This document shows positions 1 through 5,786 of a stretch of 5,924 bases of DNA, piece after piece. The notes beneath the pieces are model-generated. The model did no database searches. It worked only from the letters and a program-made list of their open reading frames with translations, and was not told where the DNA came from. The stretch comes from Saccharofermentans sp. GTDB taxonomy: Bacteria > Bacillota_A > Clostridia > Saccharofermentanales > Saccharofermentanaceae. Numbering within the stretch: the stretch's first letter is position 1; each line of letters begins with the position of its first letter. Made by a program: the position numbers and the translations under genes. The stretch spans positions 1-5,924 of the forward strand of contig JAILMZ010000125.1 in NCBI GenBank assembly GCA_024692105.1, in the 5' to 3' direction.

Positions 1-192
1 GCCGTCGATGCGGACGGTATTGCTTTCGACTTCTATAGGGAAGACCTTGTATACGTGGTGCGGGTCGGATTCCTTCTCCAGCGCTGATATGGCTTCGGCG
101 ATATAGGAATCAGCCTCGGGATGCTCGATGGGACCGTAGTAGCCCCAGTAGCGCTTCACTTCCTTGACGGGTATCGTGACACCTAAGGGCAT
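1..192 (-). CDS. Partial CDS: probable vitamin B12-dependent methionine synthase activation-domain protein (N-terminal 64 residues)
   Basis: An ATG at 192 opens a frame that runs off the left edge of the window, so only the first 64 codons are visible. The start lies 4 bases after the metF stop, and a GGAG inside the end of metF sits 7 nt before it, which indicates translational coupling in one operon. The visible protein contains KRYWGYYGPIEHPEADSYI at about residues 13-31 and HHVYKVFPIE at about 50-59. This resembles the opening of the small stand-alone AdoMet-binding reactivation-domain proteins of Clostridia (typical pattern: LRYLGYRG, then an acidic helix, then YR.FPLE). In those organisms such proteins are encoded beside metF and a shortened MetH and are thought to help re-methylate oxidised cob(II)alamin. 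The match is from memory of the family; the AdoMet-binding residues lie outside the window. The reading frame and start are near certain, the family call is fairly likely. Confidence 0.7.
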   Translation of the reverse strand, partial: MPLGVTIPVKEVKRYWGYYGPIEHPEADSYIAEAISALEKESDPHHVYKVFPIEVESNTVRIDG

Positions 193-196
193 GAGA

Positions 197-1060
197 TCAC
201 TCCAGTATGGAACCCAGGTTCTTCAGGATATCCGCTGCCACGTCGGGCTTGTTCATCGAGTAGACGTGGATATGGTTGACGCCGTTCGCGATGAGGTCGA
301 CGATCTGCTCGCAGGCGTAGATGATGCCCGCCTGACGCATCGAATCGGGGTCGTCACCGAACCTGTCAACGATGGCGCGGAACCTCTCGGGAACATTCGT
401 GCCGGACAGCGCGACGGATCTCGAGAGCTGCCTCGCGGTCGTGATGGGCATGATGCCGGGGAGGACGGGGACGTTGATGCCCTTGTCCTTCACGCGGTAC
501 AGGAAGTTATAGAAGATGTTGTTGTCGAAAAACATCTGCGTGGTAAGGAAGTCGCAGCCGGCATCGACCTTGACCTTCAGGAAATCGATATCCTGAGACT
601 TGTGCGCACACTCGATGTGGCCTTCCGGGTAGCACGCGCCGCCGATGCACAAGTCGGGCGCCTTGGTCCTTATATACGCGATAAGGTCCGACGCATGCTC
701 GAAATCATGGCACACATTACCGTCCTGCGGGATATCGCCTCTCAGGGCCATTATGTTGTCGATGTTGCTCTCGCTGATCCTGGTGAGCATATTGTCAACG
801 TGCTCTCTGGTCGATGCGACGCAGGTGAGGTGGGGCATGACGGATACGCCGTGCAGGTTCTTGATGTCTGATGCCACTTCGCATGTGAGCTTGCTCGTGG
901 AGCCTGCCGCGCCGTATGTTACCGACATGAACGACGGACGGAGGGCAGCGATCGCGCCTGCTGCCGCCTTAACGCTATCAAGGCCTGCTTCCTGCTTCGG
1001 AGGGAAGACCTCGAAGGAGATGGTCGGTTTGTCTGACTTAAGTATTTCGTTGATACGCAT
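197..1060 (-). CDS. metF: 5,10-methylenetetrahydrofolate reductase
   Basis: This 287-residue flavoprotein has the normal length of a bacterial MetF. It reduces 5,10-methylene-THF to 5-methyl-THF in the cytoplasm, supplying the methyl group for methionine synthase. Family motifs occur in order: FEVFPPK at 16-22 with the catalytic Glu17, VTYGAAGST at 47-55 (usually VTYGAGGS), MPHLTC at 75-80, ALRGD at 105-109 with the substrate-binding Asp109, GGACYPEGH at 140-148, and KVDAGCDFLTTQMFFD at 164-179 with Gln175. LPGIMPI follows near residue 200. The ATG at 1060 is preceded by GGGGA with a 6-nt gap, and the motif positions agree with this start. The next gene down, 4 bases after its stop, looks like a MetH reactivation domain, so the pair probably forms part of a cobalamin-dependent methionine operon. 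The promoter at 1107-1135 leaves a leader of about 40 nt, too short for a SAM riboswitch. No key residue is missing. Confidence 0.96.
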   Translation of the reverse strand: MRINEILKSDKPTISFEVFPPKQEAGLDSVKAAAGAIAALRPSFMSVTYGAAGSTSKLTCEVASDIKNLHGVSVMPHLTCVASTREHVDNMLTRISESNIDNIMALRGDIPQDGNVCHDFEHASDLIAYIRTKAPDLCIGGACYPEGHIECAHKSQDIDFLKVKVDAGCDFLTTQMFFDNNIFYNFLYRVKDKGINVPVLPGIMPITTARQLSRSVALSGTNVPERFRAIVDRFGDDPDSMRQAGIIYACEQIVDLIANGVNHIHVYSMNKPDVAADILKNLGSILE

Positions 1061-1106
1061 AGTTGTTCCCCGTTCTTAAGGTAGTGGTTCCTGAAATCTG
1101 TTCTTA

Positions 1107-1135
1107 ATTATAACAAAGCCTTTGCCTAATGTTCA
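1107..1135 (-). promoter_or_regulatory. Probable sigma-A promoter of the metF operon
   Basis: Read on the minus strand, TATAAT lies at 1112-1107 and is preceded by TGT, giving an extended -10 (TGTTATAAT). A 17-bp spacer separates it from TGAACA at 1135-1130, which matches 4 of 6 bases of the -35 consensus. Transcription would start near 1100, about 40 nt before the metF ATG. No operator or riboswitch was recognised in this short leader. Confidence 0.65.
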
Positions 1136-1146
1136 TAGCGGTATGA

Positions 1147-1296
1147 AAAGAACTTCCGACCCCGGAGCCGCCTCCGGTAATACCGGTTCCTTCGTCGGGT
1201 GAGACATTAAGCATGTACCCGCTGGCCGGATTGATACTTCTGGCAATGGGCGGAACGGTATTCTTCCTGCGCAAGAGACTGTTTTCCGGGAAGTAA
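1147..1296 (+). pseudogene. Remnant: C-terminal sorting signal of a cell-wall-anchored surface protein
   Basis: The frame is open from just after a TGA (1144-1146) to a TAA at 1294-1296 and encodes 49 residues with no plausible full-length start. They read as a classic surface-protein tail: a proline-rich linker (LPTPEPPPVIPVP, residues 3-15), a degenerate LPXTG-like motif VPSSG at 14-18 followed by Glu, a hydrophobic helix YPLAGLILLAMGGTVFFL at 24-41, and a basic end RKRLFSGK. A rho-independent terminator follows 24 nt later. Upstream lies only the metF promoter, facing away, so the body of the gene is gone. The natural reading is the 3' scar of a deleted sortase-substrate gene. An alternative is a real 27-residue membrane peptide starting at the ATG at 1213, since GGTGAG stands 9 nt before it; no promoter for it was recognised. 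Confidence 0.55.
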
Positions 1297-1320
1297 AATC
1301 TTTATGATAAAAAACAGACG

Positions 1321-1350
1321 GCGGTCCACAAGTTGTGGGCCGCTTTTCTT
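1321..1350 (+). terminator. Rho-independent terminator after the surface-protein remnant
   Basis: GCGGTCCACA (1321-1330) pairs with TGTGGGCCGC (1334-1343) in a 10-bp stem with one G-U pair and a 3-nt loop, followed by TTTTCTTTAT. It lies 24 nt after the stop codon of the remnant at 1147-1296 and points the same way, which supports that remnant having been the end of a genuine transcription unit. An A-run upstream could make it work weakly in the other direction. It also insulates the importer operon from reading from the left. Confidence 0.85.
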
Positions 1351-1405
1351 TATCTTCATAGTTTTTTGCCTTCAAACTCAATAAGTTATTAGTATTACGC
1401 ACAAA

Positions 1406-1434
1406 GCATTTTTAATATACTTTATGTGTATAAT
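1406..1434 (+). promoter_or_regulatory. Probable promoter of the ABC importer operon
   Basis: A perfect -10 hexamer TATAAT lies at 1429-1434 in a very AT-rich stretch. The hexamer 17 bp upstream (GCATTT, 1406-1411) is a poor -35 match, so an activator or the AT-rich upstream DNA may matter. Transcription would begin near 1441, leaving a leader of only about 25 nt and no room for a cobalamin riboswitch. A weak dyad AAAG...CTTT spans 1403-1423, but no convincing Fur or DtxR-type box was seen. Confidence 0.55.
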
Positions 1435-1465
1435 TGTTTTGAATAAAAAACGGAGGCATATATAC

Positions 1466-2521
1466 ATGCAAAAGAAACTTTTATCACTTCTGCTTTGCGG
1501 AGCACTTTCAGTTATGGTGTTCGCAGGCTGCACTACTGCTGAACCGGTCCAGGAAGAGACCATGACAACACCCTCGACCGAGTCTGAGACAGAAGATCCT
1601 TATGCGGATGAGGACATATTCGGTTCTTACGAAGAGACAGAACCCCTCGATTATGAGAAGCCCACGGTTGACCGTGCAGGCAACGACATTGTTGTTCCCG
1701 ATCAGGTAGACAGGATCGTATCCCTTGCGCCTTCCACAACACAGTTCCTTATCGAGCTCGGCCTTTCCGACAAGATCGTAGGCATCGATTCCAACTCTAT
1801 CGACTATCTCGAAGATCTCGATCCCACGATCCCGAACTTCGACATGATGAACCCCGACAACGAGGCTATCGCTGCACTCGAGCCTGACATCGTATTCACT
1901 TCAGGCATGAGCTATGTCGGCGGCGAGTCACCTTTCCAGTCTCTTGTTGATGCAGGCATCTGCGTAGCTGATATCCCTACACCTGCAACACTTGAAGACC
2001 TCAAGCTCGACCTTCAGTTCATAGGTCTCTGCGTAAACGAGCCCGATGTTGCTGACGGTTATGTTGAGTCTTTTGAACTCCTTCTCGGCGAGGTCGAGGA
2101 ATTCGCCGCAGAAGTTCCCGAGCGTAAGACGGTACTGTTCATGATGACGATCCCTTCTGCTGATTCCCCGACGATCTATTCCTTCGGTGACGGCACATAC
2201 ATGTCCGATATGCTCGATGAGATCGGTGCCGACAATGTGTGCGCTGGTCTTGAAGGCTGGGTAGCTATCACAGAAGAGGAAGCAATCGCCATGAACCCGG
2301 ATGTAATCCTTACAAACTATATTTGGACAGAGGATCCGGCAGGTGACATCATGGCACTCGACGGCTGGGAAAATGTAAATGCGGTCAAGAACGGTGAGGT
2401 ATATGTCGTAACCGACAACCTCTGCTCAAGACCTAACGAGCATGTCGCTCAGGCTATCATCGAGTGGGGTTCCTTTGTATATCCCGAGCAGTTCGCTGAA
2501 CTCGCAGAGGCTATCCTGTAA
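1466..2521 (+). CDS. ABC importer substrate-binding lipoprotein (BtuF/FepB-type, cobalamin or iron-complex class)
   Basis: The frame stays open upstream to an ATG at 1424, but the true start is the ATG at 1466: GGAGG at 1452-1456 lies 9 nt before it, the promoter -10 falls inside the longer version, and only the short start gives a proper signal peptide. The product is 351 residues. Residues 1-21 form a lipoprotein signal (KK, hydrophobic stretch, lipobox VFAGC) with Cys22 as the lipidated residue. Residues 23-66 are a strongly acidic Thr/Glu/Asp-rich tether. The periplasmic-binding-protein class III fold starts near residue 67, with RIVSLAPSTTQFLIELG at 83-99, then EPDIVFTSG in the first lobe, a linker helix, FGDGTYMSDMLDEIGADNV opening the second lobe, and the terminal GEVYVV region. 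It would capture the ligand outside the membrane and pass it to the permease encoded 12 bp downstream. Cobalamin, siderophore and heme binders share this fold and cannot be told apart here. Confidence 0.9.
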   Translation: MQKKLLSLLLCGALSVMVFAGCTTAEPVQEETMTTPSTESETEDPYADEDIFGSYEETEPLDYEKPTVDRAGNDIVVPDQVDRIVSLAPSTTQFLIELGLSDKIVGIDSNSIDYLEDLDPTIPNFDMMNPDNEAIAALEPDIVFTSGMSYVGGESPFQSLVDAGICVADIPTPATLEDLKLDLQFIGLCVNEPDVADGYVESFELLLGEVEEFAAEVPERKTVLFMMTIPSADSPTIYSFGDGTYMSDMLDEIGADNVCAGLEGWVAITEEEAIAMNPDVILTNYIWTEDPAGDIMALDGWENVNAVKNGEVYVVTDNLCSRPNEHVAQAIIEWGSFVYPEQFAELAEAIL

Positions 2522-2533
2522 TCAAGACTCCTG

Positions 2534-3586
2534 ATGGAGAACACGGCAGGAACAAAAAGCATAAACAAGACCAAAGCAGGCAGACGGGCAGGCATGATCC
2601 TTTCCGTGATCGCCTGCTTTGTCATTCTTGTTGTCTGTATCAGGGCAGGAAGCGTATATATCTCGCTTAAGGACCTGGCATCCATAGTTGCAAGTCATGT
2701 AACGGGCAAGCCGCTTCCTGAGGAAGTGGCGCCCATGATGGATTCGATCTTCTGGACCATCAGGATGCCGAGAGCCATAGTGGCTTTCCTTGTCGGAGGC
2801 GCACTGGCGGTGAGCGGTGCTGTCATGCAGGCTCTCTTGCAGAATCCGCTCGCATCGTCTTATACGATGGGCGTCTCGTCCGGTGCCTGCCTGGGTGCTG
2901 CAGTAGTTCTCGTTTCCGGCATATCACTGCCGTTCATACTTCCCGTGACAAGCTTTGCGGCAGGCCTTATCACTGTCGTTATTGTCCTGGCCTTTACGGC
3001 GGCAATAGACAGGATGGCATCCAATACGACCGTTATCCTCATAGGCATGGTCTTCTCGCTCTTCGTGACAGGCATAATGAACTTCCTGGCCACGCTCTGC
3101 AGCGACCATTACAAGAGGCTCTGGCTGTGGATGATGGGTTCGTTCTCGGCAAGGAACTGGACACACGTCGTGATCGTTCTGCCTGTTGCAGTCATATGCA
3201 CGCTCGTGATCGTTTTCTTTACCAAGGAACTCGACATCATGACCTTCGGCGAAGAACAGTCCAAGGCAATGGGCGTCGATACCAGGACTGTCAAGATGAT
3301 CCTTATCATCGTCAGTTCTATACTTACCGGCGTGTCTGTCTCCGTTGCCGGCGTAATAGGTTTCGTTGATCTCGTGGCACCGCATGTGGTAAGAAAACTT
3401 TTCGGACCGGAGCACAGGACCTTGATCCCGATGTCATTCATATACGGCGGAGCGTTCATGGCTTTGTCAGACCTCATCGCGAGGACGGTCCTCTCGCCCC
3501 GGGAGATACCGATCGGTGCGGTTACGGCCCTTATCGGCGCGCCGTTCTTTGCATATGTTTTCTTTGCGGGGAGGAAGAAGGGATGA
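2534..3586 (+). CDS. FecCD/BtuC-type ABC importer permease
   Basis: The 350-residue polytopic membrane protein has the usual length and helix-rich content of the FecCD family. Recognisable family segments are RMPR at 77-80, AVSGAVMQALLQNPLA at 92-107, GVSSGA at 113-118, WMMGSFSARNW at 199-209, the ATPase-coupling stretch FGEEQSKAMGV at 238-248, GVIGFVDLVAPHVVR at 273-287, and PREIPIGAVTALIGAPFF at 322-339. Only one permease gene is present, so the transport channel is presumably a homodimer, as in BtuC. The start at 2534 lies 12 bases after the binding-protein stop and has no good Shine-Dalgarno sequence, which suggests translation by coupling. A second ATG at 2594 would drop a basic 20-residue N-terminus. 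The stop overlaps the ATPase start by 4 bases (ATGA). The family is clear; the substrate is not. Confidence 0.93.
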   Translation: MENTAGTKSINKTKAGRRAGMILSVIACFVILVVCIRAGSVYISLKDLASIVASHVTGKPLPEEVAPMMDSIFWTIRMPRAIVAFLVGGALAVSGAVMQALLQNPLASSYTMGVSSGACLGAAVVLVSGISLPFILPVTSFAAGLITVVIVLAFTAAIDRMASNTTVILIGMVFSLFVTGIMNFLATLCSDHYKRLWLWMMGSFSARNWTHVVIVLPVAVICTLVIVFFTKELDIMTFGEEQSKAMGVDTRTVKMILIIVSSILTGVSVSVAGVIGFVDLVAPHVVRKLFGPEHRTLIPMSFIYGGAFMALSDLIARTVLSPREIPIGAVTALIGAPFFAYVFFAGRKKG

Positions 3587-4371
3587 GCCTGATAGAACTT
3601 AAGAACATCTCCGCAGGATACACGAAAACACCTGTTATAAAAGATATCAGCCTTTCCATCGACAAAGGCGAGTCCGTCATGATCGGCGGTCCGAACGGTG
3701 CGGGCAAGACCACGCTGCTCCGCGTTATCGCGTCTCTGCTTTCATATGACGGCGGACTCGAGATTGCGGGAAACGATGCCTCTCATATGAAAAGAAGAGA
3801 CATAGCATCCCTAATAGCGCTCATGCCGCAGACGCAGGAGATGTATTTCTCCTATACGGTAAGCCAGGCCGTCATGCTCGGAAGATATGTGCGTATGAAA
3901 CGCGGGCTCGCAGGTCCTTCCGCAGAAGACAAAGAAATAGTTGGCCGAGTCATGGAAGACTGCGGCGTGTACGAACTGAAAGACCGGATGTTGTCGGAGC
4001 TTTCCGGCGGACAGCTCCAGAGGGCGCTCCTGGCGAGGACTTTCGCGCAGCAGACACCCATAGTCCTTCTGGACGAACCGGGCAACAACCTTGATATCAG
4101 GTACCGCGCGGAACTTACCGACTACCTCGCGAAATGGCTCGAAGGCACGACTGAGGCAGACGGCAGGCAGATCAAGAACACGCTTGCGGGCGTGTTCCAC
4201 GACCTCGGGGAAGCGGCAAGGCTTTGCAGGCGCGGAATCTTCATAAAAGACGGAAATGTCATGGCAGACATGCCTTTAAGCGACGCTTTTAATTCAAAAG
4301 TCCTAAATGAAGTATTTGATTTCGATGTAATTTCATATAAAAGAACAGAGAGTGCATTTTGGAATTCGTGA
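3583..4371 (+). CDS. ABC importer ATPase (FecE/BtuD-type)
   Basis: The 262-residue cytoplasmic ATPase energises the importer encoded by the two preceding genes; its ATG overlaps the permease stop by 4 bases. All catalytic elements are present: Walker A GPNGAGKTT at 36-44, Q-loop Gln83 (LMPQ), signature LSGGQ at 140-144, Walker B IVLLDE at 160-165 with catalytic Glu165, D-loop NNLD at 168-171, and switch His206 (FHDLGEA). Two mild oddities stand out. The usual PTSHLD reads PGNNLD, and a hydrophilic stretch at about 187-200 lengthens the segment between D-loop and H-loop. The last 30 or so codons (from about 4275) are clearly more AT-rich than the rest, perhaps because regulatory DNA for the next gene overlaps this end. 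The stop codon lies inside the left arm of the inverted repeat at 4366-4393. Iron-complex, heme and cobalamin transporters all use this type of ATPase. Confidence 0.94.
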   Translation: MSLIELKNISAGYTKTPVIKDISLSIDKGESVMIGGPNGAGKTTLLRVIASLLSYDGGLEIAGNDASHMKRRDIASLIALMPQTQEMYFSYTVSQAVMLGRYVRMKRGLAGPSAEDKEIVGRVMEDCGVYELKDRMLSELSGGQLQRALLARTFAQQTPIVLLDEPGNNLDIRYRAELTDYLAKWLEGTTEADGRQIKNTLAGVFHDLGEAARLCRRGIFIKDGNVMADMPLSDAFNSKVLNEVFDFDVISYKRTESAFWNS

Positions 4372-4393
4372 TAACATTAGTCCAATATCACGA
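4366..4393. repeat. Perfect 8-bp inverted repeat before the EIIC-like gene (operator or RNA hairpin)
   Basis: TCGTGATA (4366-4373) and TATCACGA (4386-4393) are exact reverse complements separated by 12 bases. The left arm contains the stop codon of the ATPase gene. The right arm runs directly into the GAGGGGG ribosome binding site (4392-4398) of the next gene. No T-run follows, so it is not a standard terminator. It could be an operator for a dimeric repressor or a stem that limits ribosome access; the sequence alone does not decide. Confidence 0.6.
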
Positions 4394-4407
4394 GGGGGTA
4401 TTGCCTA

Positions 4408-5526
4408 ATGTCAGGTAAGAAGAACAAGAAGCCGGCAAAAAAGCCCGCTAAAAAAATGACTTTCAGAGAGTTCCTCACCAAGAAGAACATAACTCTTTCA
4501 GCCAAGACTTATTTTGTAGACGCCATGAGCGGAATGGCTCAGGGTCTGTTCGCATCACTTCTCATCGGAACGATACTTTCGACGCTCGCCAAGTATATCG
4601 GCATGATCGACGGCGCGTTTTTCGAGAGGACAGCTCACTTCCTGGCTCAGGCAGGTTCGCTTGCATCTGCAGCCACAGGTGCTGCGATCGGCGTAGGAAT
4701 CGCTGCTGCCCTTAAGGCACCGATGCTCGTAATCGCATGTTCCGCGGCAGTAGGAATGTTCGCCAACGCATATCCCGGACAGCCCTATGCGGCAGGTCCT
4801 CTGGGCGTTTTCGTTGCAGTAATCTTTGCTGCAGAGTTCGGTAAGCTCGTATCCAAGGAGACCAAGGTAGACATCCTCGTAACTCCTATCGTATCTATCG
4901 GCGCAGGCGCGCTCGTTGCATATCTCACTTGCCCCGCGATCGCTGTCGCAATGAACTGGCTCGGACAGTTCATCAACTACGCAACCACGCTCTATCCGCT
5001 CCCGATGGGAATCATCGTATCCGTCGTTGTCGGAATAATCCTTACGCTCCCCATCTCCAGTGCCGCTATCTGCGCTTCCATCGGTATCGCAGGCATAGCA
5101 GGCGGTGCGGCCCTTGCAGGCTGCTGCGCGCAGATGGTTGGTTTCGCAGTAGCATCCTACAGAGAGAACAAGTGGGGCGGCATCGTTTCCCAGGGCCTCG
5201 GTACATCCATGCTCCAGATGCCTAACATCGTAAGACATCCCCAGATCTGGGTTCCCGCTACACTCGCAGCAGCTATCACCGGACCTCTTTCCACAATGGT
5301 GTTCAAGCTCGAGTGCAACGGCGTTGCAGCAGGCATGGGTACATGCGGTCTTGTCGGCCCCATCGGCTGCTTCTCCGCAATGACAGAGTCCGGCACTCTT
5401 GATGCAATGGCATGGATCGGAATGCTCGTAGTTTGCGTTATCGCTCCTGCAATCCTGTCACTTGTATTCAGCGAGATCATGAGAAAACTCGGCTGGATCA
5501 AGGAGGGCTACATGAAGCTGTCGTAA
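4408..5526 (+). CDS. PTS EIIC_2-family (PfoR-like) membrane protein
   Basis: The 372-residue product begins with a lysine-rich cytoplasmic tail (residues 4-16). It continues with TFREFLTKKNITLSAKTYFVDAMSGMAQGLFASLLIGT, the typical opening of the EIIC_2 family that includes PfoR of Clostridium perfringens. Roughly nine to ten hydrophobic segments rich in Ala and Gly follow. The family core GGIVSQGLGTSMLQMPNIV lies at 257-275, and a second glycine-rich motif GMGTCGLVGPIG at 309-320. The start is supported by GAGGGGG 9 nt upstream. EIIC proteins normally move a sugar across the membrane while partner EIIA/EIIB domains phosphorylate it; neither partner is encoded here or fused to it, as is usual for this family, whose substrate is not firmly established. 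It lies 36 bp after the ATPase stop with no terminator between, so read-through from the importer operon is possible. Its own promoter may lie in the AT-rich DNA before it, but none was clear. Confidence 0.85.
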   Translation: MSGKKNKKPAKKPAKKMTFREFLTKKNITLSAKTYFVDAMSGMAQGLFASLLIGTILSTLAKYIGMIDGAFFERTAHFLAQAGSLASAATGAAIGVGIAAALKAPMLVIACSAAVGMFANAYPGQPYAAGPLGVFVAVIFAAEFGKLVSKETKVDILVTPIVSIGAGALVAYLTCPAIAVAMNWLGQFINYATTLYPLPMGIIVSVVVGIILTLPISSAAICASIGIAGIAGGAALAGCCAQMVGFAVASYRENKWGGIVSQGLGTSMLQMPNIVRHPQIWVPATLAAAITGPLSTMVFKLECNGVAAGMGTCGLVGPIGCFSAMTESGTLDAMAWIGMLVVCVIAPAILSLVFSEIMRKLGWIKEGYMKLS

Positions 5527-5539
5527 GATCGCAAACCGA

Positions 5540-5567
5540 TTGCATAGAGAACACGCGGTGGTATAAT
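5540..5567 (+). promoter_or_regulatory. Promoter of the antisense RNA
   Basis: A perfect extended -10 (TGGTATAAT, hexamer at 5562-5567) lies 16 bp after TTGCAT (5540-5545), which shares only TTG with the -35 consensus. It begins 14 bases after the stop of the EIIC-like gene. No open reading frame with a ribosome binding site follows before the terminator at 5621-5650, so it should drive a short untranslated RNA starting near 5574. Confidence 0.7.
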
Positions 5568-5580
5568 TTACATAGCGAAG

Positions 5581-5613
5581 GAAAGCTATCACTTTCACTT
5601 GCACATAGGGAGA
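5581..5613 (+). repeat. Antitoxin copies of the three pairing repeats
   Basis: GAAAGCTATCA (5581-5591), CTTTCACT (5592-5599) and TAGGGAGA (5606-5613) recur on the same strand at 5766-5776, 5798-5805 and 5813-5820. The first two touch here but are 21 bases apart in the toxin gene. A duplex between the RNAs would thus bridge over the ribosome binding site and start codon, like the DRa and DRb repeats of pAD1 par. Confidence 0.8.
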
Positions 5614-5620
5614 AAAAACG

Positions 5621-5650
5621 AAAACCCCGAAGCGGCTACTTCGGGGTTTT
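5621..5650. terminator. Shared bidirectional rho-independent terminator
   Basis: AAAACCCCGAAG (5621-5632) and CTTCGGGGTTTT (5639-5650) form a perfect 12-bp stem with the 6-nt loop CGGCTA. On the plus strand the stem is followed by CTATTCCGTTTTTT; on the minus strand by CGTTTTTT. It can therefore end both the short plus-strand RNA and the minus-strand toxin mRNA. Because both transcripts contain it, their terminator loops are complementary, which in pAD1 par is the first contact point between the RNAs. Confidence 0.93.
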
Positions 5651-5671
5651 CTATTCCGTTTTTTAAGGTGG

Positions 5672-5685
5672 CTTAGGCCTTAGGC
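5672..5685. repeat. 7-bp tandem repeat over the toxin stop codon
   Basis: CTTAGGC is present twice, back to back, at 5672-5678 and 5679-5685. On the toxin strand it reads GCCTAAG twice, and the second copy supplies the TAA stop. A gain or loss of one unit would shift the frame and change the basic C-terminus. Confidence 0.6.
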
Positions 5686-5786
5686 TTTCTGCTCTTTTTC
5701 TTCTTCCTTCGATCAAGCCATTTGCTTATAGCGTTAGCGATTACGCCAGCCGCGACCGAAGAAATGAAAGCTATCAATTTCTCCAT
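5673..5786 (-). CDS. Small membrane toxin, Fst-like (type I toxin-antitoxin)
   Basis: The gene encodes 37 residues from the ATG at 5786. AAAGGAGGT 6 nt before it is an almost ideal Shine-Dalgarno sequence and rules out the longer upstream frame reaching to 5870, in which the promoter -10 would also be coding. The peptide has one hydrophobic helix at about residues 4-20 (LIAFISSVAAGVIANAI), then SKWLDRR at 21-27 and a very basic tail KKKKSRKPK. A small helix with a central Gly, a WLD-type motif and a charged end is the pattern of Fst/Ldr-type toxins, which insert into the inner face of the host membrane and upset envelope and nucleoid functions. The Pro common in the Fst helix is absent, and the tail is more basic than in pAD1 Fst. 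The convergent short RNA, shared terminator and pairing repeats support the call more than the sequence alone. A small holin-like or unrelated membrane peptide is the alternative. Confidence 0.78.
   Translation of the reverse strand: MEKLIAFISSVAAGVIANAISKWLDRRKKKKSRKPKA

Larger units (their letters stand above)
5574..5653 (+). ncRNA. Predicted antitoxin antisense RNA (RNA II-like)
   Basis: The promoter at 5540-5567 and the terminator at 5621-5650 bound an RNA of about 80 nt with no credible gene. It converges on the small toxin gene encoded on the other strand. Three of its segments are repeated, in the same order and orientation, in the toxin gene region: 5581-5591 (GAAAGCTATCA), 5592-5599 (CTTTCACT) and 5606-5613 (TAGGGAGA). 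It can therefore pair with the toxin mRNA in codons 4-7, just upstream of and overlapping the Shine-Dalgarno sequence, and in the leader. Its 5' part can form a hairpin, GAAAG/CTTTC (5581-5596), whose loop CTATCA is complementary to UGAUAG of the toxin message. This layout copies that of RNA II in Fst/par systems, where an antisense RNA blocks toxin translation. Existence and ends are inferred; the end points are approximate. Confidence 0.72.

Noticed and set aside
164..871. Long plus-strand open frame (235 codons) opposite metF
   Set aside because: It starts with TTG without a ribosome binding site, has no recognisable domain, and lies wholly opposite the well-supported metF coding strand.
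1061..1106. SAM (S-box) or T-box leader before metF
   Set aside because: The leader is about 40 nt and shows no conserved riboswitch elements or terminator stem.
1133..1402. Minus-strand open frame of 89 codons in the gap before the importer operon
   Set aside because: It crosses the terminator stem at 1321-1343, lacks a ribosome binding site, and its sequence has no family resemblance; the plus-strand surface-protein tail explains the region better.
1403..1423. Possible Fur-type operator at the importer promoter
   Set aside because: Only the outer AAAG/CTTT arms are symmetric; the inner bases do not fit a Fur or DtxR box.
1435..1465. Cobalamin riboswitch before the binding-protein gene
   Set aside because: The leader after the -10 is only about 25 nt and contains no conserved B12-box; a riboswitch needs far more sequence.
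4555..5238. Long minus-strand open frame (227 codons) opposite the EIIC-like gene
   Set aside because: Its Cys/Arg/Asp-rich low-complexity translation is what the Ala/Gly-rich coding strand produces in antisense; there is no start signal or family motif.
5412..5666. Plus-strand open frame of 84 codons across the antisense RNA
   Set aside because: It overlaps the EIIC-like gene end, the promoter and the terminator hairpin, has no ribosome binding site, and is best seen as a chance frame.
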